In this document: piece by piece, positions 5,175-5,410 of the stretch
Position numbering within the stretch: the stretch's first letter is position 1
Layout of the letters: every line of letters begins with the position of its first letter
From: Rubrobacter sp.
GTDB taxonomy: Bacteria; Actinomycetota; Rubrobacteria; Rubrobacterales; Rubrobacteraceae
Reading direction: 5' to 3'
NCBI GenBank assembly: GCA_016781705.1
Contig: JADDPV010000154.1
Span: 1 to 5,410, forward strand
Length of the DNA: 5,410 nucleotides
The notes under the pieces: generated by a model
The model's database searches: none
What the model saw: only the letters and a program-made list of their open reading frames with translations
Told to the model about the DNA's origin: nothing
Position numbers and translations under genes: made by a program

Positions 5175-5410
5175 TTACTTTATTTCTTCGTCGATCGTAA
5201 CCGCCATGACCTCGTCGGAGATGTCGAAGTTGGCGTAGACCTCCTGGACGTCGTCGTTCTCCTCGAGCGCGTCGATGAGGCGCAGGGTCTGCCTGGCGGT
5301 TGCGGCGTCGAGTTCGATGCTGTTCTGGGCCTCCATGGTGATCTCGGCGTTCTCGTAGGGGATGCCCGCGCCGTCGAGCGCGTCACGCACCTCCGAGAAG
5401 CCCTCGGGCG
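5175..5410 (-). CDS. yebC: YebC/PmpR/TACO1 family protein, C-terminal part
   Basis: The frame enters from the right edge and ends at TAA (5175-5177), giving 78 complete codons of the C-terminus. The segment contains the hallmarks of the YebC C-terminal domains: VRDALDGAGI, NAEITM, TLRLIDALEENDDVQEVYANFDI and a short acidic end DEEIK. The LIDALEENDDVQ-VYANFD stretch is the most conserved part of the family. Members are cytoplasmic proteins of about 240-250 residues, first described as DNA-binding regulators (PmpR) and, through mitochondrial TACO1 and bacterial homologues, linked to translation of difficult stretches. The GTG at 5390 is not the real start, because the conserved frame continues upstream (PEGFSE) out of the window. 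In many bacteria yebC lies directly upstream of ruvC; here ruvC is 4.7 kb away on the same strand. Confidence 0.96.
   Translation of the reverse strand, partial: PEGFSEVRDALDGAGIPYENAEITMEAQNSIELDAATARQTLRLIDALEENDDVQEVYANFDISDEVMAVTIDEEIK

Noticed and set aside
4501..5238. A 245-codon plus-strand frame across the intergenic region and both neighbouring genes
   Set aside because: It lies antisense to the membrane protein 5' end and the yebC 3' end, has low-complexity composition without recognisable motifs, no ribosome binding site, and runs through a terminator.

Overview
The window looks like chromosomal DNA from a high-GC bacterium, most likely an actinomycete of the Rubrobacter type. This is an inference from GC-rich third codon positions, the style of the lineage-type membrane protein and the lipoprotein, and a general resemblance to that group; no search was run. 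Every gene I can support is on the minus strand. The plus strand holds only shadow frames.

Reading in the direction of transcription (right to left), the window opens with the C-terminal part of a YebC/TACO1-family protein (5175-5410), closed by an intrinsic terminator at 5120-5156. A non-coding stretch of about 370 bases (4806-5174) follows, visibly less GC-rich than the genes and rich in small repeats. Next is a 444-residue polytopic membrane protein (3471-4805). It resembles the membrane sensor half of a histidine kinase family but has no kinase domain. It may be expressed from a leaderless transcript and ends at a clear terminator (3359-3386). Immediately beyond this terminator lies a small unrecognised gene with a good ribosome binding site (3148-3333).

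A TVP38/TMEM64 (VTT/DedA superfamily) membrane protein (2287-3003) comes next, and a large secreted lipoprotein (627-2120) follows 166 bases after it. The lipoprotein has a DUF4352-like beta domain, two NTF2-like domains and a Pro/Glu/Thr linker made by a 15-bp tandem DNA repeat. It seems to be preceded by a short overlapping reading frame that could couple its translation. The window ends inside ruvC (1-465), the Holliday junction resolvase gene, with all four catalytic acidic residues in view.

The broad picture is a yebC-ruvC neighbourhood, normally a tight pair in bacteria, opened up by about 4.7 kb of co-directional envelope genes. RuvC and YebC are housekeeping proteins. The inserted genes share an envelope location (membrane sensor-like protein, VTT membrane protein, lipoprotein), but nothing in the sequence proves that they work together. 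I see no CRISPR array, transposon, tRNA or rRNA.
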